NCBI RefSeq assembly: GCF_004217145.1
Contig: NZ_SHKR01000014.1
Location: 372,001 to 436,000 of the forward strand
DNA length: 64,000 nucleotides
Reading direction: 5' to 3'
Source of the DNA: Kribbella rubisoli
GTDB lineage: Bacteria; Actinomycetota; Actinomycetes; Propionibacteriales; Kribbellaceae
Positions 9,222-17,882 of this stretch are shown here, piece by piece (position 1 is the first letter of the stretch; every line of letters starts with the position of its first letter). The translations under genes and the position numbers were made by a program. A model generated the notes under the pieces. The model saw only the letters and a program-made list of their open reading frames with translations, ran no database searches and had not been told where the DNA came from.

Positions 9222-10514
9222 ATGACGGATCTGATGCCGCCAGTGCGCCGACGTGTGCACCAACCGGTGGCCGAGACGTGGCCGACGTTGGCGCGGCCAC
9301 GCTCGAATCCGGTCCGGAGGTACGGCGCGGCGACGGCGATCAAGCTGATCGCCAAGGATCTTCCCGCCACGATCCACCTCGACAGCAACCGCTCGTACGG
9401 TCTCGGCGGGCCCGCGATGCGGGTGCACCGGACGTTGCCGTTCCTGGACCGGCTCGGGCACGACGCCGGGTCCGGGTTCGGCGAGGCGTTCCTGGCCGGC
9501 GACTGGGACCCTGAGCCCGGCACCGACCTGGCCGACCTGCTGGTCCCGTTCGCGGAGCGGTTCAGCAACGACGAGACCCGGCACCTGCTGCCGAAGTGGG
9601 CGCAGTCGCTGCGCTGGCTCGTCACCCGCTCCCAGCCGGGTGACCAGGAGAACGACCGGGCCGGCGCGCGCGAGAACATCAGCCGCCACTACGACCTGAG
9701 CAACGCGATGTTCAGCGAGTTCCTCGATCCGACCTTGACCTACTCTGCGGCGTACTTCGGTGACACTGCTCACAGCGACCTGGCCACGGCGTCGTACGAC
9801 GAGCTGACCGCCGCCCAGTTGCGCAAGCTCGACTCGATCCTCGATGCGGCCGGGATTCAGTCCGGGTCGCGCGTGCTCGACATCGGGTGCGGCTGGGCGA
9901 GTCTCGCGATCCGGGCGGCCCAGCGGGGCGCGTGGGTGACGGCGATCACGATCGCTTCGCAGCAGGCGTTGCTGGCGCAGCGCAAGATCGCGGATGCGGG
10001 CGTCGGCGACCGGGTGCAGGTCGCGTTGCGGGACTACCGCGACCAGATCGGCGAGTTCGACGCCGTACTGAGCGTGGAGATGATCGAGGCGGTCGGCGAG
10101 AAGTACTGGCCCGTGTACTTCGAGGCGATCGAGCGGCGGCTCGCGCCGGGCGGCGTCGGCGTCGTACAGGCGATCGTGATGCCGCACGAGCGGATGCTCG
10201 CGACCCGGAACACGTTCACCTGGGTGCAGAAGTACATCTTCCCGGGCGGCCTGATCCCGTCGATCAAGGTGATCGAGGACGTCACCGCACAGCACACCGG
10301 GCTGCGCGCGGACGTCGTACGGCACCTGGGCGCGGACTACGCACGCACGCTGCGAGTCTGGCGGAACCGCTTCATCGAGCGCTGGCCGGAGATCTCCGCG
10401 CTCGGCTTCGACGACACGTTCGGGCGGATGTGGGAGTTCTACCTCGCGTACTCCGAGGCCGGCTTCCGCACCGGTTACCTCGACGACGTACAACTGCGGC
10501 TCACGCGCCGCTGA
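9222..10514 (+). CDS. Cyclopropane-fatty-acyl-phospholipid synthase family protein
   Basis: This is an SAM-dependent methyltransferase of 430 residues that probably adds a methylene or methyl group to unsaturated membrane lipids. The SAM-binding motif is VLDIGCGWASLAIRAA near residue 217. The family block EMIEAVGEKYWPVYFEAI and the C-terminal RLWRNRF-like region, here RVWRNRFIERWPEI, are present. The start is supported by a purine-rich ribosome site (AGGGGAA) about eight bases upstream of the ATG. A TAGGGT at 9183-9188 could be its -10 box. It converges with the RDD gene, with 12 bp between the stops. Confidence 0.92.
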   Translation: MTDLMPPVRRRVHQPVAETWPTLARPRSNPVRRYGAATAIKLIAKDLPATIHLDSNRSYGLGGPAMRVHRTLPFLDRLGHDAGSGFGEAFLAGDWDPEPGTDLADLLVPFAERFSNDETRHLLPKWAQSLRWLVTRSQPGDQENDRAGARENISRHYDLSNAMFSEFLDPTLTYSAAYFGDTAHSDLATASYDELTAAQLRKLDSILDAAGIQSGSRVLDIGCGWASLAIRAAQRGAWVTAITIASQQALLAQRKIADAGVGDRVQVALRDYRDQIGEFDAVLSVEMIEAVGEKYWPVYFEAIERRLAPGGVGVVQAIVMPHERMLATRNTFTWVQKYIFPGGLIPSIKVIEDVTAQHTGLRADVVRHLGADYARTLRVWRNRFIERWPEISALGFDDTFGRMWEFYLAYSEAGFRTGYLDDVQLRLTRR

Positions 10515-10526
10515 CTTGTCCCCGGT

Positions 10527-10982
10527 TCAGCGCCGTACGACGACCGTCTTCGCGGCGAGATCGTGCAGGCCGCGGTGGTCACGGTCGAAGATCACCGCCG
10601 GGATCAGCAGGCAGATCAGGAACGACCTGATCACTCCCCCGAGCAGCCCGACCTGCGGGACCTCCTTGTTCTTCAGGTTGAGGACGCGCAGCCCGAAGAG
10701 CCGGTGACCGATTGTGCCGCCGGCCAGGCCGGTGAGGATCGCGGTCACCAGGAAGAAGATCGCCAGGTGTGACGTGTTGTAGTCGTTGCCGCCTCCCCAC
10801 ATCGGCTTACCGACCACGACCGACGCGATCAGCCCGGCGATGAGCCAGTCCACCAGCAGGGCCAGCAGACGGCGGCCCCAGCCCGCCACTGAGCCCGCGC
10901 CCTCCTCGGGCAGACCCAGCCGGCTCCCCGGAAAACGGAATTCTTCGGTGGGTCCTGTGCCCGGCCGCGCCGACGATGCCAT
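10527..10982 (-). CDS. RDD-family membrane protein
   Basis: This is a small RDD-domain membrane protein of about 151 residues. After a soluble N-terminus (MASSARPGTGPTEEFRFPG), the RDD signature appears as GWGRRLLALLVDWLIAG. Two further hydrophobic segments follow (LAIFFLVTAILTGLAGG; VIRSFLICLLIPAVIF). The last residues are DHRGLHDLAAKTVVVRR, a typical RDD end. Longer starts are possible, but the TAGGCT -10 box seven bases before the ATG at 10982 fixes this start. It diverges from glnA. RDD proteins next to glnA are common in actinomycetes; some RDD proteins are ion exchangers, but this one is unassigned. Confidence 0.9.
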   Translation of the reverse strand: MASSARPGTGPTEEFRFPGSRLGLPEEGAGSVAGWGRRLLALLVDWLIAGLIASVVVGKPMWGGGNDYNTSHLAIFFLVTAILTGLAGGTIGHRLFGLRVLNLKNKEVPQVGLLGGVIRSFLICLLIPAVIFDRDHRGLHDLAAKTVVVRR

Positions 10983-10989
10983 GATGACT

Positions 10990-10995
10990 AGCCTA
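10990..10995 (-). promoter_or_regulatory. -10 box of leaderless RDD gene
   Basis: TAGGCT on the minus strand is followed by seven bases and the ATG at 10982. Confidence 0.6.
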
Positions 10996-11084
10996 CGGAA
11001 CAGCCCATGGGCCGCTTCAGGCGGACCGTAAGATCTCAGGGCGTAATCGCCGTACACCAGTGGGTCAGCGCGGACACGCTGGGC

Positions 11085-11122
11085 GTAACATCCGCGAAAC
11101 ATCAGGGTCACGACGGAGAAAC
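11085..11122 (+). promoter_or_regulatory. GlnR box upstream of glnA
   Basis: The sequence is GTAAC-N6-GAAAC-N6-GTCAC-N6-GAAAC, four half-sites with exact six-base spacers. This is the full a1-b1-a2-b2 arrangement known for GlnR operators in actinomycete nitrogen promoters. It ends 50 bases before the glnA start codon, so GlnR is expected to control glnA here under nitrogen limitation. Confidence 0.88.
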
Positions 11123-11172
11123 CGGCGGGCCCTACGTTCAGATGCAATCTCTGAGCCACCCTAGGAGTACGT

Positions 11173-12597
11173 ATGTTTTCCAGCGCTGAGGAGCTGCTCG
11201 CCTACGTCAAGGACGAGGGCATCGAGATCATCGATGTCCGGTTCTCCGACCTGCCGGGCATCATGCAGCACTTCACCGTCCCGGTGTCGTCGTTCGGGCC
11301 CGAGGTCTTCGAAGAGGGCCTGATGTTCGACGGTTCGTCGGTGCGCGGGTTCCAGCAGATCCACGAATCGGACATGAAGCTGCTGCCCGACCCCACCACG
11401 GCCTTCCTCGACACGTTCCGCGGGGCGAAGACGCTGGCCATCAACTTCTTCGTGCACGACCCGCTGACCGGCGAGGCCTACTCGCGTGACCCGCGCAACA
11501 TCGCGCGGAAGGCGCAGGAGTACCTGAAGTCGACCGGGATCGCGGACACCGCGTTCTTCGCGCCCGAGGCCGAGTTCTACGTCTTCGACGACGTCCGGTT
11601 CGAGACCAAGTCGAACGCGGCACACTACTCGATCGACTCGGTCGCCGGCGCCTGGAACACCGGCCGGGTCGAGGACGGCGGCAACCGCGGCTACAAGGTC
11701 CGCTACAAGGGCGGCTACTTCCCGGTCGCGCCGACCGACCACTTCGGCGAGCTGCGCGACGACATCACGCTGGCTCTGGAGAAGGCCGGTCTGGTCGTCG
11801 AGCGGGCCCACCACGAGGTCGGCACCGCGGGTCAGGCGGAGATCAACTTCCGCTTCGACGAGCTGCTGAAGACCGCGGACAACCTGATGAAGTTCAAGTA
11901 CATCGTCAAGAACACCGCGTGGGCGGCCGGCAAGACCGCGACCTTCATGCCGAAGCCGATCTTCGGCGACAACGGCTCGGGTATGCACGTCCACCAGTCG
12001 CTGTTCTCCAACGGTGACGCACTCTTCTACGACGAGTCCGGGTACGGCGGCCTGTCCGACATCGCCCGCTGGTACATCGGCGGTCTGCTCAAGCACGCCC
12101 CGTCGCTGCTGGCCTTCACCAACCCGACCGTGAACTCGTACCACCGCCTGGTGCCGGGCTTCGAGGCGCCGGTCAACCTGGTCTACTCGCAGCGCAACCG
12201 CTCGGCCTGCATCCGGATCCCGATCACCGGATCGAACCCGAAGGCGAAGCGGATCGAGTTCCGCTGCCCCGACCCGTCGGCGAACCCGTACCTGGCCTTC
12301 TCGGCCCAGCTGCTGGCCGGCCTGGACGGCATCCGCAACAAGATCGAGCCGGCCGACCCGGTCGACAAGGACCTGTACGAGCTGCCCCCGGAGGAGCACG
12401 CGGGCATCCCGCAGGTCCCGACCTCGCTGCCGGCCGTGATCGACTCCCTCGAGGCCGACCATGCCTTCCTCCTCGAGGGCGACGTCTTCACGTCCGACCT
12501 GATCGAGACCTGGATCGACCTCAAGCGCGAGCAGGAAATCGCCCCGATCCAGCTCCGCCCCCACCCGCACGAGTTCGAGCTGTACTACGACGTCTGA
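11173..12597 (+). CDS. glnA: Glutamine synthetase type I
   Basis: This enzyme condenses ammonia and glutamate to glutamine using ATP; it is a dodecamer in the cytoplasm. It has 474 residues, the usual GSI length. The N-terminal beta-grasp contains DVRFSDLPG. The ATP and metal region is FGDNGSGMHVHQS, and the glutamate-binding block is NRSACIRIP. The adenylylation site is Tyr402 in KDLYELPPEE, which matches control by GlnE, encoded in part at the right end of this window. The start has a good ribosome site, AGGAG. A complete GlnR box lies upstream and an intrinsic terminator directly follows the stop. Confidence 0.98.
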   Translation: MFSSAEELLAYVKDEGIEIIDVRFSDLPGIMQHFTVPVSSFGPEVFEEGLMFDGSSVRGFQQIHESDMKLLPDPTTAFLDTFRGAKTLAINFFVHDPLTGEAYSRDPRNIARKAQEYLKSTGIADTAFFAPEAEFYVFDDVRFETKSNAAHYSIDSVAGAWNTGRVEDGGNRGYKVRYKGGYFPVAPTDHFGELRDDITLALEKAGLVVERAHHEVGTAGQAEINFRFDELLKTADNLMKFKYIVKNTAWAAGKTATFMPKPIFGDNGSGMHVHQSLFSNGDALFYDESGYGGLSDIARWYIGGLLKHAPSLLAFTNPTVNSYHRLVPGFEAPVNLVYSQRNRSACIRIPITGSNPKAKRIEFRCPDPSANPYLAFSAQLLAGLDGIRNKIEPADPVDKDLYELPPEEHAGIPQVPTSLPAVIDSLEADHAFLLEGDVFTSDLIETWIDLKREQEIAPIQLRPHPHEFELYYDV

Positions 12598-12615
12598 GTT
12601 GCCTGAGACGTAACT

Positions 12616-12654
12616 GAGAAAGCCCCATCCGGCGAATTCGGGTGGGGCTTTCTC
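12616..12654 (+). terminator. Terminator of glnA
   Basis: A 12-bp perfect outer stem (GAGAAAGCCCCA with its complement) extends inward by CG-rich pairs. The right arm ends in GGGGCTTTCTC, giving a T-rich end. It begins 19 bases after the glnA stop. Confidence 0.88.
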
Positions 12655-12727
12655 GTGCTCTGGACCGGCTTCGGGGCGAGGCGCACAATGCGCTTGATAT
12701 CCCTCGGGGGCTGGGAAGGGGGAACAA

Positions 12728-14422
12728 GTGAGGCCGTCAATCATGCGCCGGTCCGCGGTCCTCGGAGTGATCGGCCTGATCGGGTCGCTCGCCCTGGTGA
12801 CACTGGGCACGCCGGCCAGCGCCGCGCCGGGCAACACCGCCGTACACAATCCGTTGCTGAAGGAAGCGCTGGCCGAGGAGGAACAGGAAGGTACGGATGA
12901 CCCGGCGCAGTCGGCGCTGTGCCAGTCGTATCTCGGCCATCCGAACCCGTACGGGAACCCCGCGCCGAACGTCGACCAGATCGTCGGCGACACCGTGGTC
13001 ACGGTGGGCTCGCAAGCCGGGTGCAGTTCCGCGCAGAACGAGACCACGATCGCGGTCAACCCGCGCAATCCGAACAACATCGTCGCCGGCGCGAACGACT
13101 ACCGGCTGTTCAACGCCCGGGAGAACCGCAACGACAGTTCGAGCTTCGCGTACACGTCGTTCAACGGCGGCCGGACCTGGACGAACGTGGTGATTCCAGG
13201 GCTGACCATCGCCGCGGGCGGCACCGGCGCCTTCAGCTGGTTCGACGGATCCGGCGACCCGGTCGTCGCGTTCGGGCCGAACAACACCGTCTACTTCGCC
13301 AGCATCGTGTTCAGTCGGTCGGCTCCGCTCGGTGGGCAGGACGCGACCGCGATCGTCGTCAACGTGTCGCACGACGGCGGGCTGCACTGGGGCGGTCCCC
13401 ATGTCGTCGCGATGGACGGCGTGAACTCTGACGGCACGCCGGCCGTGACGCATATCTTCAACGACAAGCCGTGGATGGCCGCTGATCCGTCGAACGGCAG
13501 GGTGTACGTGAGCTGGACCAAGTTCACCTACGACACCGACGACAACTACCTCGAGTCGCCGATCATGCTGTCGGCCAGCGTCGACTTCGGTGCGCACTTC
13601 GGGGCACCGGTGCGGATCCCGCCGTCGCTGGACGGGTTCCACGGCGGCATCACGCCGTTCGACCAAGGCTCGAACCCGCAGGTCGGCAACGACGGGCGGC
13701 TGTACGTCGCTTACGAGGCCTCGGTCTGCGCGACCGCAGCGTGTGACGCCGCGGGCGACCGTGACGCCACGGTGGTGGCGACCTCGACCGACCACGGACG
13801 CACGTTCCGGCACGCGATCGTCGACACGAACTACGACTTCCCGGACACGCTGACCGGCGAGAACTTCCGGCTCAACAGCTATCCGCAACTCGCCTACGAC
13901 CGGCTGAACGAGAAGCTGACCGTGGTGTGGTCCGACGACCGCAACGGTCTGTACAACGCGGCCACCGGCGCATCGGTCAAGACCAACGGTGACAACGTCG
14001 TGTCCTCGTCCGGTAACGGCAAGAGCTGGTCCCGGCCTTTGGTCATCGGTACGCCGCAGGACGAGTTCTTCAGCGCGGTCGCCGCGCGCGACGGCAAGGT
14101 CGCGATCGCGTCGTACACGAGGCATTACGACCGCAACGGGATCAACCTCGACTACGCGTACTGGGCCGCTTCCGGCACCCAGTCGCTCAGCCGGGCCGCC
14201 ACCCAGCGGATCACTACTGCCTCGCAGAACCCGCAGGTCCAGTTCCTCGCCGTCGACCCGGACGGCACCGAGGTGCAGGGGGTGTTCATCGGCGACTACT
14301 CAGCGGTTGCCATCGGCAATGACCTCCGGATCCACCCGTGCTGGACCGACTTCCGCGGCCGGCCCGGGGTGAACACGCCCAACCAGGACGCGTACACCCA
14401 GAGCATCCAGCTCAGGCACTGA
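12728..14422 (+). CDS. Secreted BNR/Asp-box repeat protein (sialidase-like fold)
   Basis: This is a secreted beta-propeller protein of 564 residues. A Sec signal peptide covers about residues 1-33: RR, a hydrophobic run VLGVIGLIGSLALVTLG, and a cleavage site after ASA. Asp-box-type repeats are visible: SFNGGRTWTN, SHDGGLHWGG, STDHGRTF and SGNGKSWSRP. They fit a six-bladed exo-alpha-sialidase-like propeller. The arginine triad of a true sialidase could not be confirmed by eye, so activity on sialic acid is not claimed. The GTG start has a strong ribosome site (GGAAGGGGG). The 3' end overlaps the convergent aldo-keto reductase by 11 bp. Confidence 0.85.
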   Translation: MRPSIMRRSAVLGVIGLIGSLALVTLGTPASAAPGNTAVHNPLLKEALAEEEQEGTDDPAQSALCQSYLGHPNPYGNPAPNVDQIVGDTVVTVGSQAGCSSAQNETTIAVNPRNPNNIVAGANDYRLFNARENRNDSSSFAYTSFNGGRTWTNVVIPGLTIAAGGTGAFSWFDGSGDPVVAFGPNNTVYFASIVFSRSAPLGGQDATAIVVNVSHDGGLHWGGPHVVAMDGVNSDGTPAVTHIFNDKPWMAADPSNGRVYVSWTKFTYDTDDNYLESPIMLSASVDFGAHFGAPVRIPPSLDGFHGGITPFDQGSNPQVGNDGRLYVAYEASVCATAACDAAGDRDATVVATSTDHGRTFRHAIVDTNYDFPDTLTGENFRLNSYPQLAYDRLNEKLTVVWSDDRNGLYNAATGASVKTNGDNVVSSSGNGKSWSRPLVIGTPQDEFFSAVAARDGKVAIASYTRHYDRNGINLDYAYWAASGTQSLSRAATQRITTASQNPQVQFLAVDPDGTEVQGVFIGDYSAVAIGNDLRIHPCWTDFRGRPGVNTPNQDAYTQSIQLRH

Positions 14423-15290
14423 CGACAGCGTCGAGCTCGGCGAGGGCGTCCCCGTCGAGCTCGACCTCGGCCGTGCGCAGGTTGTCCTCGAGGTGGGCGA
14501 TACTGCGGGTGCCGGGGATCAGGGCGGTGTTGCCGGCGTGCGCCAGGATCCAGGCCAGGCAGACCGCGGCGGGCGTGGCGTCGAGCCGCGCGGCAGTCCG
14601 CAGAACGACGGGGTGCTCGGCGGGTGACGGGATCTGGTCGAAGGCGGAGCCGAGCGGGAAGTACGGGATCCAGGCGACGCCGTTCGTCGCGCAGAGCTGC
14701 AGTTGTTCCTCGGCGGAGCGGTCGATCAGGCTGTAGGCGTTCTGGACGCAGACGATGCCGGCCGGGAGGGCCTGCTTGAGCTGCTCGGTGCTGATGTTGC
14801 TGAGGCCGATCGCGCCGATGAGGCCTTCGTTGCGTAGGGCAATCAGTTCGGCGAGCTGGTCGTCGAGCGGGACGCGCTGGTCGCCTTCGGCGATCAGCCC
14901 TGGGCCTTGGTCGGCGCGGCGGAGGTTGACCACCGGGACCTGGTCGAGACCGAGGGACGTGAGGTCGAGTTGAACCTGCTCGCGTAGCTGCGACGGGTGC
15001 TGGGCCAGGGTCAGAGGCACCGGCGCGTCGACCCGCCGAGCGCCGACCTTGCTGACGATGACGAGGTCATCGGTGTACGGGTGCAGGGCGGCCCGGATGT
15101 GTTGGTTGACCGTCGTGTGGCCGTAGAACGAGGCGGTGTCGAGGTGGTTGACGCCGAGTTCGACGGCGCGCCGCAGGACGGCGCCCGCCGCTGTCGTGTC
15201 GAGCTTCTCGAGCTGCATCGCGCCGTACCCGATCCGGGCGATCTCGTACGGTCCGAGCGTGATGGCGCCGCCGGGGCGTTGACAGGTCAT
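14412..15290 (-). CDS. Aldo/keto reductase (first of three)
   Basis: This is a NADPH-dependent oxidoreductase of the aldo/keto reductase superfamily, about 292 residues. It has the early strand block LGPYEIARIGYGAMQLE, the NHLDTASFYG motif with catalytic Asp and Tyr, the Lys in VIVSKVG, and the C-terminal NTALIPGTRSIAHLEDNL nucleotide-binding loop. The ATG at 15290 is chosen because of a GGGGA ribosome site; an ATG 13 codons upstream would lie inside the operator region. It diverges from a TetR gene, and two identical palindromes lie between them. TetR is therefore the likely repressor of this reductase. Confidence 0.92.
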   Translation of the reverse strand: MTCQRPGGAITLGPYEIARIGYGAMQLEKLDTTAAGAVLRRAVELGVNHLDTASFYGHTTVNQHIRAALHPYTDDLVIVSKVGARRVDAPVPLTLAQHPSQLREQVQLDLTSLGLDQVPVVNLRRADQGPGLIAEGDQRVPLDDQLAELIALRNEGLIGAIGLSNISTEQLKQALPAGIVCVQNAYSLIDRSAEEQLQLCATNGVAWIPYFPLGSAFDQIPSPAEHPVVLRTAARLDATPAAVCLAWILAHAGNTALIPGTRSIAHLEDNLRTAEVELDGDALAELDAVVSA

Positions 15291-15314
15291 AGCGGTGTCC
15301 CCAGGTAGAGTAAG

Positions 15315-15359
15315 TGGAGGTTTCTCCAATTACCGTAACACTAACTGGAGGTTTCTCCA
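15315..15359. promoter_or_regulatory. Twin TetR operators
   Basis: Two identical copies of TGGAGGTTTCTCCA lie at 15315-15328 and 15346-15359, exactly 31 bp apart (three helical turns). Each is an inverted repeat of TGGAG around GTTT. They fill the space between the divergent reductase and TetR genes, and the second ends four bases before the TetR start. Confidence 0.75.
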
Positions 15360-15362
15360 TTT

Positions 15363-15932
15363 ATGCGGGCTGACGCGGCGCGGAAGCGTGAGCAGGTGGT
15401 CGCGGCGGCCGGGGACGAGCTGGCCGAACTTGCCGTGGCCGCCCGCGCGGGCGAACCTGTGCACCTCTCGCTCGACCGGGTTGCGGCGCGGGCAAGGGTC
15501 GGTGTGGCGACGCTGTACCGGCACTTCCCGACCCGGGAGGCGCTCCTCACGGCGGTCTACCACCAGGAACTCGGTCGGCTCTGCGACGCCGCGCCCGAGC
15601 TGGCGACCGCCGGACCCGCCGACGAGGCGTTGCTGGCCTGGATGCACCGCTACCTCGACTTCGTCGACTCCAAGCGTGCGATGGGAGTCAGCCTCCGCGC
15701 CATCGTGGCCTCGGGCGCGGTCACGCAGTCGGACACCCGGTCCCGGCTCGCCGGGGCCATCGGCCATTTCCTCGAGGCCGGCGTGGCCGCGGGCACGCTG
15801 CGCTCCGGCGTACCGGCCGATGACGTTGTTGCGGCGATGGCCGGGGCTGTGATCACTGCGGCTCCCGAACAGCAGCGCGAGCAGGCCGAGCGCCTGCTCG
15901 ATCTGCTCCTGGACGGTCTCCGACCCCGCTAG
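15363..15932 (+). CDS. TetR-family transcriptional regulator
   Basis: This is a TetR-type repressor of 189 residues. The N-terminal helix-turn-helix reads LDRVAARARVGVATLYRHFPTREALL, and a variable ligand-binding domain follows from about residue 75. It is the likely autorepressor and repressor of the divergent aldo/keto reductase through the twin palindromes. The only ribosome-site-like sequence (GGAGG) lies within the second palindrome, so binding would also mask translation signals. Its stop codon overlaps the stop of the convergent XRE gene on the opposite strand (a shared CTAG). Confidence 0.93.
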   Translation: MRADAARKREQVVAAAGDELAELAVAARAGEPVHLSLDRVAARARVGVATLYRHFPTREALLTAVYHQELGRLCDAAPELATAGPADEALLAWMHRYLDFVDSKRAMGVSLRAIVASGAVTQSDTRSRLAGAIGHFLEAGVAAGTLRSGVPADDVVAAMAGAVITAAPEQQREQAERLLDLLLDGLRPR

Positions 15933-16759
15933 GCGAAGCTCTGCGTGCCGATCACGCCGAGGAGATCCAGCTTCTCCCGGGCGTCGGTGCCCTCGATGGG
16001 GAGGAAGGCGCGCACGCGAAGGTCTGCGGCCGGGGTGAGCAGGGTCTCGCAGGTCAGGTCCAGGTCGCCGACCTCGGTGCTCACGAAGCGTTTGCGTGGC
16101 AGGTGGACGGCGACGTCATGGCGGGACCACAGCGTGCGGAACTCCTCGCTGTCAGCGGTCAGGGCGTCGACCAGCTCGGTGACGTCGCGGTCGCCCATCC
16201 GACGGGAGTACGTCGCGCGCAGGTCGGCGACGTGGAAGGCCGAATGGGCGTCCCAGTCTTCCGCGGGGAAGATCTTGCGGATCGCCGGGTCGGTGAACCA
16301 GAGCCAGGTCAGGTTTCGCCCCACGCTGGGACCGACAACGACATCGGCGAGCGCGTTCTGCCAGAGCACCTCGTCGAGGTCCGTGCAGATCACGACCGGA
16401 ACGTCGGTGAGGCGGGTCACCAGCGCGAGCAGGCCGGGCGGGATGTGGCGGCCGGCTCGGCGTAGTGGCGGCGTGAGGCCGGCCAGGTGGTACAGGTGGT
16501 CGCGCTCGTTCAGGTCGCAGCGGAGGGCGCGGGCAAGGCCGGCGATGATCGGTTCGGACGGGTTCGCGCCGCGGGACTGCTCCAGCCGCGAGTAGTAGTC
16601 AGTGGACATGCCGGCGAGTTGAGCGACCTCCTCGCGGCGCAGTCCCGGCGTACGGCGTCGGGCGCCGTCGGGAAGTCCTACGTCGGCCGGGTGCAGCACC
16701 TCCCGGCGCCGGCGGAGGAAGTCGGCCAGGCCGTCACGATCGATCACACCGTCCATCAT
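15929..16759 (-). CDS. XRE-family regulator with MmyB-type ligand-binding domain
   Basis: This DNA-binding regulator has 276 residues. The N-terminal helix-turn-helix reads GLRREEVAQLAGMSTDYYSRLEQ. The rest is the MmyB-like (MLTR) ligand-binding domain with the typical blocks WQNALADVV, NLTWLWFTDP and AVHLPRKRFVSTEVGDLDLTCETL. Such proteins often bind a fatty acid or flavin-like ligand and control a divergent oxidoreductase. Here an aldo/keto reductase diverges 108 bp away, and a 25-bp palindrome lies in the gap. The start is one of two adjacent ATG codons (16759 or 16756). Confidence 0.93.
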   Translation of the reverse strand: MMDGVIDRDGLADFLRRRREVLHPADVGLPDGARRRTPGLRREEVAQLAGMSTDYYSRLEQSRGANPSEPIIAGLARALRCDLNERDHLYHLAGLTPPLRRAGRHIPPGLLALVTRLTDVPVVICTDLDEVLWQNALADVVVGPSVGRNLTWLWFTDPAIRKIFPAEDWDAHSAFHVADLRATYSRRMGDRDVTELVDALTADSEEFRTLWSRHDVAVHLPRKRFVSTEVGDLDLTCETLLTPAADLRVRAFLPIEGTDAREKLDLLGVIGTQSFA

Positions 16760-16778
16760 CCGCGACGGCCCAAAGCCT

Positions 16779-16803
16779 ATCCAGGGACAACCTGTCCGTG
16801 GAT
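16779..16803. promoter_or_regulatory. Operator between XRE/MmyB gene and aldo/keto reductase
   Basis: Half-sites ATCCAGGGACA and TGTCCGTGGAT, separated by ACC, are inverted with one mismatch in eleven. The site touches the TAGGCT -10 box of the XRE gene (16774-16779, minus strand), which suits autoregulation. Confidence 0.65.
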
Positions 16804-16867
16804 GAAGTGGGCCTTCTCCGCCGCCCTCGGCCGGCAGAGGGTGGAGGAGAACCCAAGGAGGAAACCC

Positions 16868-17881
16868 ATGCACTACCGCACGCTCGGCCGGACCGGTATC
16901 AAGGTCAGCCCGTACGCCCTCGGCGCGATGATGTTCGGTGCCGTCGGCAACAACGACCGCGACCTGTCGCTCCGGATGATAGACAAGGCACTCGACGCCG
17001 GGATCAACTTCGTCGACACCGCGGACTTCTACTCCCACGGCGAGTCCGAGGAGATCGTCGGCGCTGCGCTCAAGGGCCGCCGCGAGCACGTCGTACTCGC
17101 GACCAAATCGCACCTGCCGATGGGCGACGACCCGAACCAGCGGGGCAACTCGCGACGCTGGATCATCACCGCGGTCGAGGACTCGCTGCGTCGCCTGCAG
17201 ACCGACTACATCGACGTGTTCCAGATGCACCGGCCCGATCCGGACACCGATCTCGAGGAGACCCTGTCCGCCTTGACCGATCTGATCCGGAGCGGGAAGG
17301 TCCGCGCGGCCGGTTCGTCGGCGACGCCGGCGAGCGAGATCGTCGAGGCGCAGTGGGTTGCCGAGCGTCGCGGTCTGGAGCGGTTCCGGACCGAGCAACC
17401 GCCGTACTCGATCCTCAATCGCGGGATCGAGCGCGAGGTGCTGCCGATGGTGCAGAAGTACGGGATGGGCGCGCTGGTCTGGAGCCCGCTCGCTCAGGGG
17501 CAGCTGACCGGGCGGGCGCCCGCGGATCTCCGGCGTACGGCGATCTTCAAGCACATGAGCGACGCGCGGCGGCTCGACGTCGTGGAGCAGCTGATTCCGG
17601 TCGCCGACGCGGCCGGGCTCAAGCTGACCCATCTGGCGATGGCATTCGCGATCGCGCATCCGGGCGTCACATCGGCGATCATCGGCCCGCGGACCATGGA
17701 GCATCTCGACGACGCCCTGGCCGGGATGGACGTCACACTTGATGACGCCATCCTCGACCAGATCGACAAGATCGTTCCGCCGGGCACCGATGTCGGCCGG
17801 CTCGACATGGACTACGACACACCGGCCATCCTCGACGCATCGTTGCGCCGCCGATCGATCACCGATCGCGCCGCTGCTTAG
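16868..17881 (+). CDS. Aldo/keto reductase (second of three)
   Basis: This NADPH-dependent aldo/keto reductase has 337 residues and resembles the YajO/GSP69 group. It starts MHYRTLGRTGIKVSPYALGAMMFG. The catalytic block NFVDTADFYSHGESEE supplies Asp and Tyr, the Lys is in VVLATKSH, and the histidine is in DVFQMHRPDPDTD. The C-terminal cofactor loop is SAIIGPRTMEHLDD. The ATG at 16868 has a clear AGGAGG ribosome site. It is divergent from the MmyB-type regulator, which probably controls it. The stop is followed within a few bases by the inverted-repeat element. Confidence 0.94.
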   Translation: MHYRTLGRTGIKVSPYALGAMMFGAVGNNDRDLSLRMIDKALDAGINFVDTADFYSHGESEEIVGAALKGRREHVVLATKSHLPMGDDPNQRGNSRRWIITAVEDSLRRLQTDYIDVFQMHRPDPDTDLEETLSALTDLIRSGKVRAAGSSATPASEIVEAQWVAERRGLERFRTEQPPYSILNRGIEREVLPMVQKYGMGALVWSPLAQGQLTGRAPADLRRTAIFKHMSDARRLDVVEQLIPVADAAGLKLTHLAMAFAIAHPGVTSAIIGPRTMEHLDDALAGMDVTLDDAILDQIDKIVPPGTDVGRLDMDYDTPAILDASLRRRSITDRAAA

Positions 17882-17882
17882 T

